NCBI RefSeq assembly: GCF_017355165.1
Contig: NZ_JADILK010000008.1
Coordinates: forward strand, 115,134 to 179,133
DNA: 64,000 nucleotides
Reading direction: 5' to 3'
From: Bacillus sp. SD075
GTDB lineage: Bacteria > Bacillota > Bacilli > Bacillales > DSM-1321
The translations under genes were made by a program, and so were the position numbers. The notes below the pieces were generated by a model that saw only the letters and a list, made by a program, of their open reading frames with translations, did not search any database and was not told the origin of the DNA. Below, piece after piece: positions 1 through 6,986 of the stretch. How positions within the stretch are numbered: position 1 is the stretch's first letter; the number at the start of each line of letters is the position of its first letter.

Positions 1-44
1 AATCGAACCACTGTTTATAGGGATGTTCTCGATCTGTTCGGAAC

Positions 45-185
45 CTATTTTCCATCGTTCTCCTCAAATGTTACCTCAAGGCTTTCCCGTTTAAAAAAAG
101 CACTGATTTCCTCTTTTTTCAAACCCAAGCTCCTTGCTTCTGAAATCAATTTTACCCATTCTTGATCCATTGCCACATTAGCCAC
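45..185 (-). CDS. SinI-like antirepressor, 46 aa
   Basis: Small protein with the SinI-family core DQEWVKLISEAR followed by GLKKEEISAFF. In B. subtilis SinI the corresponding stretch (DQEWVELMVEAK) forms the helices that bind SinR and release it from biofilm operators. The start chosen is GTG at 185 because AGGAGG (194-199) sits 8 nt upstream; an in-frame ATG at 170 is the alternative. It ends with TAG at 45-47. No sinR-like gene is visible in the 44 bases left downstream, so its partner is unknown. A class I c-di-GMP riboswitch occupies its leader. The family assignment rests on recognised motif similarity, not a search. Confidence 0.8.
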   Translation of the reverse strand: MANVAMDQEWVKLISEARSLGLKKEEISAFFKRESLEVTFEENDGK

Positions 186-200
186 CTCTTCTACCTCCTA

Positions 201-217
201 AAATACTCTTTGTATTT
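201..217 (-). promoter_or_regulatory. Hairpin between riboswitch and ribosome site
   Basis: Immediately after the riboswitch aptamer the transcript can form a 6-bp stem, AAATAC / GTATTT, with a 5-nt loop. It ends one base before the AGGAGG at 194-199. It has no U tract, so it is not a terminator. It is a candidate part of the expression platform acting on translation. Confidence 0.4.
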
Positions 218-300
218 CAGGCAGACCAGCCATCATAGTCACAAGGACCTTAGACCTGTGCCTTTGCGCCCTCATCTTTCAATAAGTTTGCCTTTGTCGT
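218..300 (-). promoter_or_regulatory. Cyclic di-GMP class I riboswitch (GEMM-I)
   Basis: On the minus strand the conserved GEMM-I blocks appear in order. These are GGCAAAC (286-292), a short stem closed by a GAAA tetraloop, GGCGCAAAGGC, ACAGGTCTAAGG, then ATGATGGCTGGTCTGCC closing the basal stem. This is the known aptamer architecture for c-di-GMP. It lies 33 nt upstream of the SinI-like start, so it most likely controls that gene. Whether binding turns expression on or off cannot be read from the sequence. Confidence 0.9.
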
Positions 301-334
301 GGTATTTATTACCAAATACAGTACTTATAATCAT

Positions 335-340
335 ATTATA
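335..340 (-). promoter_or_regulatory. Probable -10 box for riboswitch/sinI transcript
   Basis: A perfect TATAAT on the minus strand would start a transcript near 328, just upstream of the riboswitch. No good -35 hexamer lies 16-18 nt upstream, so an activator may be needed. About 70 bp upstream, TTTGTCGGA (404-412) differs by one base from a Spo0A box (TTTGTCGAA). Spo0A activates sinI in B. subtilis; its use here is inference. Confidence 0.45.
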
Positions 341-464
341 ACGGATACACACTCCATATATTGCTATTTTATGTCGGTAATCCACATAAATGCAAAACTT
401 TCATCCGACAAAATATTACAATATTAAGAAAATTCAAAGTTTAGGTGGTCTATCATGGACTAAT

Positions 465-671
465 TCAATTTCGTTTTTTTATATTATAGTAAATATGGCT
501 CTTCTTAATATTTCGTTGGGGTGTATTGATTCTCTCAATTGTAAGTGCATCCAGGGCTTTTTGCGCCGTTAAGTCCTCACCGCAGGTCGGGCATAGCCAC
601 TTTTCATACTCCGCACTGCTAAAAGAAGCCCTCAGGCATGTATGGCAATTCTTTCGATACAAGTGATCCAA
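465..671 (-). CDS. Small zinc-ribbon-like protein, unrecognised
   Basis: 68 codons from a TTG start. Two CxxC knuckles (Cys 9/12 and Cys 27/30, the second as CPTCGE) suggest a zinc ribbon or rubredoxin-like fold. The C-terminal 20 residues are AT-rich and low in information. The start is uncertain: GCAAAGGGG precedes the TTG closely and the frame is open for about 18 further codons upstream without ATG or GTG. A -10-like TATACT (742-747) followed by a dyad lies upstream. I do not recognise the family. It could be a remnant. Confidence 0.4.
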   Translation of the reverse strand: MDHLYRKNCHTCLRASFSSAEYEKWLCPTCGEDLTAQKALDALTIERINTPQRNIKKSHIYYNIKKRN

Positions 672-715
672 CCCCTTTGCGCCTTGGTCAAATTGTTTTT
701 TATTATCAACTAATT

Positions 716-819
716 GTTCTTTTTAAAGAACTAACAATTCAAGTATAGTGCAAAAGATAGGGGTGATTGAATAGGTAAAACTAACTATTTATCTTAATAA
801 AGAACATGTTTCGTTCTTT
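716..819. promoter_or_regulatory. Two AAAGAAC/GTTCTTT dyads, candidate operator
   Basis: Two inverted repeats use the same half-site. At 716-731 the arms are GTTCTTT/AAAGAAC with a 2-nt centre. At 799-819 they are AAAGAAC/GTTCTTT with a 7-nt centre. The first lies just downstream of a minus-strand TATACT (742-747), where a repressor site for the zinc-ribbon ORF would be expected. I cannot name the regulator. Confidence 0.35.
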
Positions 820-913
820 AAAATGGATTTTTAATGATTTTGTATTTTTTAGAGAACAAAGGGTTACTTTTCTAGTAAATCAACAGCCTGCGAATTCTAT
901 CAACATGCATTAA

Positions 914-941
914 AAAAGCACAACCCAGGGGCTGTGCTTTT
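914..941 (-). terminator. Rho-independent terminator of hpf
   Basis: The minus-strand transcript forms a GCACA.../...TGTGC stem with GC-rich inner pairs, followed by a run of six T, 17 nt after the hpf stop. Confidence 0.85.
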
Positions 942-957
942 GATCTTAGAATAATAA

Positions 958-1515
958 TTAACTAGGTTCAATCAATCCATAGCGACCATCTTTTCGGCGG
1001 TACACTACGTTCGTTGTATTGGTATCCGCATTCGTGTAAACGAAGAAACTGTGACCAAGCATATTCATTTGTAAAATCGCTTCCTCACTGTCCATCGGCT
1101 TTAAATCAAAGCGTTTATTGCGGACCACTTCAATATCATTATCATCTTCGAATTCATCCACCACTTCGTCAACTTCCGTATTGAAGGCGAATGCATCGGG
1201 TGTAGTCGATAGATTGTTTCGGAATTTACGATTGACCTTCGTTTTATGTTTACGAATTTGGCGTTCAAGCTTATCATTGATCAAGTCAATGGCAGCATAC
1301 ATATCCGCATTTTCCTCTTCAGCGCGAAGAACCAAATTCTGCATAGGAATCGTCACTTCGACCTTTGATGTATTATTGTTCACTTTTAAATTCACTAACA
1401 CATTTGCATCTGGTGTATTGTTAAAATATCTTTCTAACTTGCCAATTTTCTTTTCGACGTATTCTCGAATTGCTGGAGTTACCTCAATGTTCTCGCCGCG
1501 TACGTTGTAATTCAT
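958..1515 (-). CDS. hpf: Ribosome hibernation promoting factor, long form
   Basis: A 185-aa protein of the long HPF/RaiA family (B. subtilis YvyD). The N-terminal domain (about residues 1-100, starting MNYNVRGENIEVTPAI) binds the decoding region of the 30S subunit. The C-terminal domain (about 125-185, NMLGHSFFVYTNADT and VVYRRKDGRYGLIEP) dimerises two ribosomes into inactive 100S particles. The length is normal for the long form. ATG at 1515 is preceded by TAAGGAGG. It stands alone between its terminator and a SigB-type promoter, as expected for a stationary-phase and stress gene next to the flagellar genes. Confidence 0.96.
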   Translation of the reverse strand: MNYNVRGENIEVTPAIREYVEKKIGKLERYFNNTPDANVLVNLKVNNNTSKVEVTIPMQNLVLRAEEENADMYAAIDLINDKLERQIRKHKTKVNRKFRNNLSTTPDAFAFNTEVDEVVDEFEDDNDIEVVRNKRFDLKPMDSEEAILQMNMLGHSFFVYTNADTNTTNVVYRRKDGRYGLIEPS

Positions 1516-1560
1516 AAAGTGAGTCCTCCTTAAATTAAGACTATACAGTTAGATTCTACA

Positions 1561-1586
1561 ATACCCCTCCGGTTCCCTTTAGAAAC
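1561..1586 (-). promoter_or_regulatory. SigB-type promoter of hpf
   Basis: On the minus strand GTTTCT (1581-1586), a 14-nt spacer and GGGTAT (1561-1566) match the general-stress consensus GTTTAA-N12-14-GGGTAT. It lies 46 nt upstream of the hpf start. A SigA-like TATAAT is also present further upstream (near 1660). Confidence 0.7.
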
Positions 1587-1738
1587 TCATCATGAAATAT
1601 GTCGAAATAATAAAACAATTGTCGGAAGGTTTGGAAAGGGTTGATGTCTGCCCTAGCTTCATTATATCAAATGCTATGCTATAAAGAAAAAATTAAGCCT
1701 ATATTATTTACAGAAAATTTTAAAATAATTAACATAAA

Positions 1739-1761
1739 AACCGTTTGAAGTCCAAACGGTT
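1739..1761 (-). terminator. Terminator of the fliD-fliS-fliT operon
   Basis: AACCGTTTG/CAAACGGTT 9-bp stem with 5-nt loop, followed on the minus strand by TTTTT. It sits directly after the fliT stop. Confidence 0.9.
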
Positions 1762-1767
1762 GGGTAA

Positions 1768-2112
1768 TCAATTTCTTTTATCGTAAAACAAGCCATCCAC
1801 TGATAGACTCTCATACGGGTTCGTGTATTTATTAGATGATCGTTTCTTCTTATTTATTTCCTGGATGTCCCGCTGTATCTCCTGCTTTTGGAGCTTCAGC
1901 AAGTGATCGACCTGTTGGTTAAGCAACAGTGTTGCACGGCCCAGCTGCTGCTCTTCACCAGTAAAAGGCGGTTTGATTTGAGAAAGAAGACCATCTCGCT
2001 GATCTATCAGCTGTGTGACCCTTCCTATTTTATCATCACGTTCTGTAATCGTCCGCTCTTCCAGAACGGTAAGTAATTCTGCAGTCAAATCATGAAAGGT
2101 TCTAATCACCAT
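1768..2112 (-). CDS. fliT: Flagellar protein FliT, 114 aa
   Basis: Short, mostly helical protein in the fliD-fliS-fliT order. FliT-type proteins are export chaperones, classically for the filament cap FliD. I start it at the ATG at 2112, which overlaps the fliS TAA by one base (TAATG) and suggests translational coupling. The longer open frame to 2172 would run inside fliS and is unlikely. It has little sequence signature beyond its charged helices, so the name rests on position, size and character. Confidence 0.8.
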   Translation of the reverse strand: MVIRTFHDLTAELLTVLEERTITERDDKIGRVTQLIDQRDGLLSQIKPPFTGEEQQLGRATLLLNQQVDHLLKLQKQEIQRDIQEINKKKRSSNKYTNPYESLSVDGLFYDKRN

Positions 2113-2513
2113 TACACTTGACCGCTTTGGGTAAATTGTTTTTTCCGATTGATCTGAATTACTTCCTTCCAAGTATTCCGGAACTCAGTAACAAGTCCCT
2201 CCACTTCTTCCAAGGCAGCAACATCATTTTTTATATTCGCCTCTATCAAGCGCCGGTTCATGAAATCATACAGACTCATCATATCTTTGGATACATCCGC
2301 ATCCATATTCAGCGTCACCATCAATTCATGGATAATATTTTGAGCCTTAATGATGTTCGTATTCTTCGCTTCGATATTACCAGCTTCAATGGCATTCTTC
2401 CCAAGCATGATGAACTTCAAGCAGCCATTATAAAGCATTAATGTAAGCTCTCCCGGTGATGCTGTATTGACTGAATTTTGCTGATATGATTGATATGGAT
2501 TATTTATCGCCAT
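2112..2513 (-). CDS. fliS: Flagellin export chaperone FliS
   Basis: A 133-aa four-helix chaperone that caps the C-terminus of flagellin in the cytoplasm until export. The N-terminus NPYQSYQQNSVNTASPGELT and the following LTLMLYNGCLKFI are the FliS hallmark. In Bacillus FliS also takes part in the FliW-CsrA-Hag control loop whose members lie in this window. The start ATG at 2513 follows GGAAAGGAAG. It sits 24 nt after fliD and overlaps fliT. Confidence 0.96.
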   Translation of the reverse strand: MAINNPYQSYQQNSVNTASPGELTLMLYNGCLKFIMLGKNAIEAGNIEAKNTNIIKAQNIIHELMVTLNMDADVSKDMMSLYDFMNRRLIEANIKNDVAALEEVEGLVTEFRNTWKEVIQINRKKQFTQSGQV

Positions 2514-2537
2514 ATTTAACTTCCTTTCCGACTTACC

Positions 2538-4049
2538 TTAACTAAAATAAGAAGCCAAAGATGCACTTTGGCCGTTTGCCTTCTGGATCGCTTTTTCCAT
2601 CGCCGTGAACTGGTTGTAATAGCGCGATTCCAGTTTCGTTAACTTTGCTTCAAAAGCTGAAATCCTCGTATCCAACCCATTGACCAATTTCCCGATAGTA
2701 AAATTATTATTAACATATCCGGCCTTTCCGGCTTTTTCAGTAATCACCTTCATGGATGATTCTATATCACCCCTTAACCGGCGCGCGAGGCCTTTGTCGC
2801 TCTTTTCCGTTCCGTTGGCCATGAACATATCATAAATCGCATTGGGATCCTCACTAATGGCTGCGCGGAGCTTGTCCTCATCAATCGTTAATTTACCACC
2901 CTCCAAATAATTCTTGGTCGTGGTAATGCCCAAACTGCTTAGAGTGTTTTTTCCAGTGATGCCATCCACCGAGGTGTACAGCGATGACCTCATTGTGGTC
3001 AGGAGACTTTTTAATGTCGAATCGCTCTTTAACGTTCCGCTCTTCGCCTTTTCTTCCCATTGCTTCACTTCATCCTCCGTCATTGCCTTCTTTTGCTCCG
3101 TGATAAGCGGGGTAAAGGAGCGATATTTCGCTTCATCCGTTTTACCTTGAACCTTTTTAATGACTTCATTGTATTTATTCACAAACTGTGTGATTGTATC
3201 CAAGATGGCATCCACATCAGCAGTTGAAGAGAATGTGACGGTATCCGTCGTTTTTTGCTTTACCGTTATTTCCGCTCCATTAATCTGAAACGTATTCGAT
3301 GGCCGGGAGATTTCCAGCCCATTATATACAATCGACGCATTCTCCCCTTTTGAGCCGCCAGTTCCTTCATTGTTACTGTCCATTTTTAACATATTGAAAA
3401 AATCTCCGGTGCCCCCTAATTCTATTTCTGCTCGATCTTTAACATCACCGGTATTTTTAGCAGTGATGGAAAATTTCTGGGATGTTTCATCGAAAAATAG
3501 AGTCACTCCCGAATTAGCATTAATTTTATTTATAACGCTTTCTAACGTATCGTCCGCATTAAGGGTAAGCGTATAGGGATTTTCCACTGTCTCCCCATCT
3601 TTTACTTCCGTATCGAAACCGCCATTTTTATTGATCGCCAGTATCGTAATCTCTTGTGGTGTCGTGAAACCCAATTCCGATAATACCTTTTTGGGGTCAG
3701 TAACGGCTGATTTTTCCGTACTTGTCATGGTCGCTGCCCTGGCAAGTCCATTCACTTGTATATTCCCGGAAAAGTCACTGGTTGAATTCACATTTCTCAC
3801 TGATACAGCATCTGGATTCGATACTGACACCTTCTTTTTAATGAAGGAAGACTGCTTCCCAACTCCATCACGAATGAGCGTATCCAATTCTGATAAAGCT
3901 GTATTCATCGAGCGGTAATCATCCCGCTGCCACTCGGAATACTGCTTTTTCTGTGTTAATTTATCCAATGGCACCCGTTCTGCCTGCATCATGCTCTTAA
4001 CTATTTCATCAATGTCCATTCCACTTGCTAAACCACTGACTCTTACCAC
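2538..4049 (-). CDS. fliD: Flagellar filament cap protein FliD
   Basis: A 503-aa hook-associated protein 2, which forms the cap that folds exported flagellin at the growing tip. The N-terminus MVRVSGLASGMDIDEIVKSM is the typical FliD start. The C-terminal helical part (MEKAIQKANGQSASLASYFS) matches the usual cap coiled coil. The start is GTG at 4049, with GGGTGG 6 nt upstream. It is the second gene of the flaG-fliD-fliS-fliT unit, served by the SigD-type promoter upstream of flaG. Confidence 0.96.
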   Translation of the reverse strand: MVRVSGLASGMDIDEIVKSMMQAERVPLDKLTQKKQYSEWQRDDYRSMNTALSELDTLIRDGVGKQSSFIKKKVSVSNPDAVSVRNVNSTSDFSGNIQVNGLARAATMTSTEKSAVTDPKKVLSELGFTTPQEITILAINKNGGFDTEVKDGETVENPYTLTLNADDTLESVINKINANSGVTLFFDETSQKFSITAKNTGDVKDRAEIELGGTGDFFNMLKMDSNNEGTGGSKGENASIVYNGLEISRPSNTFQINGAEITVKQKTTDTVTFSSTADVDAILDTITQFVNKYNEVIKKVQGKTDEAKYRSFTPLITEQKKAMTEDEVKQWEEKAKSGTLKSDSTLKSLLTTMRSSLYTSVDGITGKNTLSSLGITTTKNYLEGGKLTIDEDKLRAAISEDPNAIYDMFMANGTEKSDKGLARRLRGDIESSMKVITEKAGKAGYVNNNFTIGKLVNGLDTRISAFEAKLTKLESRYYNQFTAMEKAIQKANGQSASLASYFS

Positions 4050-4063
4050 AATTGACCACCCGC

Positions 4064-4426
4064 TTATATTTTTTCATCCACCATGATTCCGACAAACTCC
4101 GTCATTGCCGCATAGAAATCCAATAACTTCTTCGGGGGAATTTCCCTGATCGTCTCATCCGTTACATCATCCACTACCTTGACATAATATTCATTGAGCT
4201 TCTCATGATACTCAAACCGGATCGCCGTATGTGCTGGGTCCAGGAAGGTGTTTAGACTCTCCACCGCTTCCTGCACCTTTTCTTTTGAAGGCTGATTATT
4301 AGATTCCACACTTTGTTCGGAATAGGCAATCGTATTCATTTCCCGCTGATAATATGAACCGATTCCTTCCGAGATCGCTGTTCTAAGCTGTGAGGAAAGA
4401 ATATTCGTGGACAAACTTTCCAGCAT
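4064..4426 (-). CDS. flaG: FlaG family flagellar protein
   Basis: A 120-aa protein corresponding to B. subtilis YvyC/FlaG. The conserved C-terminal part (FEYHEKLNEYYVKVVDDVTDETIREIPPK split by the family's IREIPP motif, then FVGIMVDEK) is diagnostic. Its role in filament length or assembly is poorly defined. It is the first gene of its operon, 14 nt before fliD, and follows a SigD-type promoter. Confidence 0.92.
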   Translation of the reverse strand: MLESLSTNILSSQLRTAISEGIGSYYQREMNTIAYSEQSVESNNQPSKEKVQEAVESLNTFLDPAHTAIRFEYHEKLNEYYVKVVDDVTDETIREIPPKKLLDFYAAMTEFVGIMVDEKI

Positions 4427-4460
4427 CTAAATAGCCCCCCATATGATCTCTTTACTTTTT

Positions 4461-4487
4461 ATATCGGTAATTACAGTTTTATATTTA
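4461..4487 (-). promoter_or_regulatory. SigD promoter of flaG-fliD-fliS-fliT
   Basis: On the minus strand TAAA (4484-4487), a 15-nt spacer and ACCGATAT (4461-4468) match the SigD consensus TAAA-N15-GCCGATAT with one mismatch. It lies about 35 nt upstream of the flaG start. Confidence 0.85.
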
Positions 4488-4605
4488 GACAAGCTTTGAT
4501 TTTGGTTTTAACTGCAGACTTTCACTAATGATCCTTTGCTATAAAAGAGATTCCACCAAAAAACTCCATAAATATCCGGTGTTTTTTGGGTTTTTAACTT
4601 TGACC

Positions 4606-4733
4606 GTTGATTTCCACTCCAGGTACTCGCTTTCCGCGGGCAGTCCGGGAGCCTCCTCGGCGCTTTTGCGCCTGCGGGGTCTCCCTTGGACTCACATTCC
4701 CGCAGGAGTCACGCACCTTACGTTCCAATCAAC
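4606..4733. repeat. Dispersed GC-rich structured repeat, copy A
   Basis: A 128-bp element bounded by GTTGATT and AATCAAC. It contains ACTCGCTTTCCGCGGGCAGT, CCTCCTCGGCGC, GCGCCTGCGGGGTCTCCC and CCCGCAGGAGTC. The GC content is far above the flanks and many internal complementary blocks would fold into a long branched hairpin. The same element, inverted, occurs at 27221-27349. I remember similar sequences in many Bacillaceae intergenic regions. No coding frame is convincing. Confidence 0.85.
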
Positions 4734-5008
4734 TTTGTTTTACATTTAGATAGAACTCCTTTTACCTACAGCCTTTTAATAAAAAATAGAGGGATTATAA
4801 CTGGGGTGATTATCACCTCTCAAAGTTCGGAAAAGGGTATGAGCGATGCTTTAAAAATACTGACCTGTTTGAACAGATTTTCTACCGCATCTTAATTTAA
4901 GCTCCCAAAAGAAAATTGATAGGTGTAGAGCATGTATTTGTTAATTACACATATTGGCTTTGGCAAGGAGACTATTCTCTATAACTGCTTCAAATCCAAT
5001 AAGAAATC

Positions 5009-5290
5009 AAAAGAGGCTGGGACATAACTAAATAAACCATCCTCAAAGACGAATCATTCTATGTTATTCTACCTATTAAATATCATGCTGTTTTCGTATA
5101 TGTTGTTTTTATTCATCCATTCAAGCTGTAAGAACAAGTTCGTTCCATTGCGCTAGATTTTTAAAAATAGGATGCAAAAAGCAACAAAATCTATGGAATA
5201 GAACAAATAAAGACCCGATCTATTAGCCGGAAATTCCGCTTATCGTTCGGGTTTATCGTGGACTAAAATACTTATGTCCCAGCCTCTTTT
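5009..5290. mobile_element. MITE-like element with 19-bp terminal inverted repeats
   Basis: A 282-bp AT-rich, non-coding stretch bounded by perfect inverted repeats: AAAAGAGGCTGGGACATAA at 5009-5027 and its exact complement at 5272-5290. No internal gene is seen. The inner part has further complementary blocks (CCCGATC... and ...TCGTTCGGG). This fits a miniature inverted-repeat transposable element or a large structured RNA. I could not identify a target-site duplication. Confidence 0.75.
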
Positions 5291-5462
5291 GTCTACAAAC
5301 TCAACACCCTCCATTGGAGAGTGTCTTCTAATAATCCCCGCTTTCAAAGATCGGATATCTAATGTGTTTGGAATGCGAAAATTGGCCCTCTACTTTTTAG
5401 GGCAAGCTATTTCTTTCTGCATCGTAGTGTTCCTTACACCCTTCAATCAACATAAATAAAAA

Positions 5463-5485
5463 GGCCTGACACAAAGTGTCAGGCC
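5463..5485 (-). terminator. Terminator of hag
   Basis: GGCCTGACAC/GTGTCAGGCC, a 10-bp stem with a 3-nt loop, followed on the minus strand by TTTTTATTT. It is 26 nt after the hag stop. Confidence 0.95.
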
Positions 5486-5510
5486 CTTTATTGTTAGACT
5501 AACTATTCAA

Positions 5511-6614
5511 TTAACGAAGTAATTGAAGAACGCCCTGCGGTTGCTGATTTGCTTGCGCGAGCATAGCTTGTGCTGCTTGAGAAAGAATTGAATTCTTAGT
5601 TTGGTTCATCATTTCTTTCGCCATGTCAACGTCACGGATACGAGATTCCGCAGCAGTTAGGTTTTCAGAAGATGTGTTCAAGTTGTTGATTGTGTGTTCT
5701 AAACGGTTTTGGTACGCACCAAGTTTTGAACGTTCTTTTGAAACTTCAGTAATAGCACTCTCAATATTAGTAACTGAAGCTTTAGCTGCATCATGAGAAG
5801 AAACATCAACACGTCCTGCAGTAGCTAAATTTAATACTCCATCTGTTTTCATATTTCTGATGTTTAAGCTTAGATTTTGGTCTTCGTTAGCACCGATTTG
5901 GAATGTAACTGAACCAGAATCTACAACAACATCTTTAGCATCTAAGTCATCTGCTGTGTAACCAGCATTTGTTTTAATTGTGATTCCAAACTCAGAGAAG
6001 TTTAATTCTTGTGCACCTGAAGCATTTTCAATAGTTTGTGTCTTTGTTCCGGCACTATTGGTCATTGTTAGTTTACCAGCTGTATCTACAGAAATTGAGT
6101 AAGTATCTGCTGCTGCACCATTGGTTTGAACACTTCCAACACCTGTAACATCTAATGCAGTAGTTGTTGCTGCATCTTGGTCTACAGTACCGCCTAGACC
6201 ACCATTAAGTAACGTCTGCTTGTTAAACTCAGTTGTATTACCGATACGGTCAATTTCACTTTTTAATGCATTCAATTCTTCTTGAATTGCATCTCTATCT
6301 TGGGCAACATTAGTATCATTTGCACCTTGAACAGCTAACTCACGCATACGTTGTAGAATATCATGAGTTTCGTTTAAGGCACCTTCAGCTGTTTGAATCA
6401 TAGAAATTGCATCTTGCGAGTTACGAGATGCTTGGTCTAACCCGCGAATTTGCCCACGCATTTTTTCGGAGATTGCTAGACCTGCTGCATCGTCCCCAGC
6501 TTTATTTATACGAAGACCTGAAGCCAATTTCTCCATTGATTTAGATTGTGCAGAAGATGCAGTTGATAACTGACGGTGAGTGTTAAGTGCTGCGATATTG
6601 TGATTGATAATCAT
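5511..6614 (-). CDS. hag: Flagellin
   Basis: A 367-aa flagellin, the filament subunit exported through the flagellum. The N-terminal D0/D1 region (MIINHNIAALNTHRQL, SGLRINKAGDDAAGLAISE) and the C-terminal D1/D0 region (NTSSENLTAAESRIRDVDMA, ending VLQLLR) are canonical. The variable middle (about residues 135-270) forms surface domains and makes it longer than the 304-aa B. subtilis Hag. Its own strong promoter, leader and terminator show a single-gene transcript. The leader has features expected for CsrA repression. Confidence 0.98.
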   Translation of the reverse strand: MIINHNIAALNTHRQLSTASSAQSKSMEKLASGLRINKAGDDAAGLAISEKMRGQIRGLDQASRNSQDAISMIQTAEGALNETHDILQRMRELAVQGANDTNVAQDRDAIQEELNALKSEIDRIGNTTEFNKQTLLNGGLGGTVDQDAATTTALDVTGVGSVQTNGAAADTYSISVDTAGKLTMTNSAGTKTQTIENASGAQELNFSEFGITIKTNAGYTADDLDAKDVVVDSGSVTFQIGANEDQNLSLNIRNMKTDGVLNLATAGRVDVSSHDAAKASVTNIESAITEVSKERSKLGAYQNRLEHTINNLNTSSENLTAAESRIRDVDMAKEMMNQTKNSILSQAAQAMLAQANQQPQGVLQLLR

Positions 6615-6620
6615 TTATGT

Positions 6621-6656
6621 TTCCTCCTTGAGTCTTAAGTCCCCACGTCCATGTGG
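6621..6656 (-). promoter_or_regulatory. Candidate CsrA binding sites in the hag leader
   Basis: Upstream of hag the RNA has CCACATGGACGTGG (6643-6656), a 4-bp stem presenting GGA in its loop. This is the classic CsrA site shape, with a sequence close to ACARGGAUGU. A second GGA lies in the ribosome site AAGGAGGAA (6621-6629). B. subtilis hag has the same arrangement: one site over the Shine-Dalgarno, one upstream. csrA and fliW are the adjacent genes. Confidence 0.65.
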
Positions 6657-6662
6657 TTGTTT

Positions 6663-6708
6663 ACGATGGGCAGTGATTAAGTCGGCCGCCTATTTCACTG
6701 CCCATCGT
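6663..6708 (-). promoter_or_regulatory. 5'-end stem-loop of the hag mRNA
   Basis: A perfect 14-bp inverted repeat, ACGATGGGCAGTGA/TCACTGCCCATCGT, with an 18-nt loop. It begins within a few nucleotides of the expected SigD start site (about 6711). A hairpin at the extreme 5' end is known to stabilise abundant mRNAs, which is the likely role here. Confidence 0.75.
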
Positions 6709-6718
6709 TGTATAGGTA

Positions 6719-6745
6719 ATATCGACCTACTCGGAAACATATTTA
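6719..6745 (-). promoter_or_regulatory. SigD promoter of hag
   Basis: TAAA (6742-6745), a 15-nt spacer and GTCGATAT (6719-6726) on the minus strand match TAAA-N15-GCCGATAT with one mismatch. The promoter overlaps the sequence just before and at the 3' end of csrA's surroundings, giving a leader of about 95 nt before hag. Confidence 0.9.
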
Positions 6746-6752
6746 GCGGATT

Positions 6753-6986
6753 CTATGATTTTTTCTTGAAATACTCATTTATATTTACCAGAAGATTGGT
6801 TTCTGCTTTAGAGGCTTCGCCATTTTCCTGCTGGATGGACAGATAGATTTCTTTCCTATGGATATCGACGTTTTTCGGGGCATTGATCCCCAGTTTGATC
6901 TGTTCTCCCTCAATGGACAGGATCGTAATCTCGATATCATCGCCAATCATGATCGCTTCATTCGGTTTTCTGGTCAATACGAGCAT
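6753..6986 (-). CDS. csrA: Translational regulator CsrA
   Basis: A 77-aa CsrA/RsmA RNA-binding protein. [20 protein letters not shown] and [19 protein letters not shown] are the conserved beta-strand core that binds GGA in hairpin loops. In Bacillus it represses flagellin translation and is antagonised by FliW. I use the ATG at 6986, whose A is the last base of the fliW TGA (TGATG overlap), with GGAGG 8 nt upstream. The C-terminal tail ([16 protein letters not shown]) is slightly longer than in minimal CsrA, as in other Bacillus members. Confidence 0.97.
   Translation of the reverse strand: MLVLTRKPNEAIMIGDDIEITILSIEGEQIKLGINAPKNVDIHRKEIYLSIQQENGEASKAETNLLVNINEYFKKKS

Noticed and set aside
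799..819. Possible LexA/DinR site (GAACATGTTTC)
   Set aside because: The B. subtilis consensus needs CGAAC-N4-GTTCG; spacing and ends do not fit.
4528..4895. Small plus-strand ORFs across repeat copy A
   Set aside because: They run through a structured non-coding repeat and differ from any usual protein composition.
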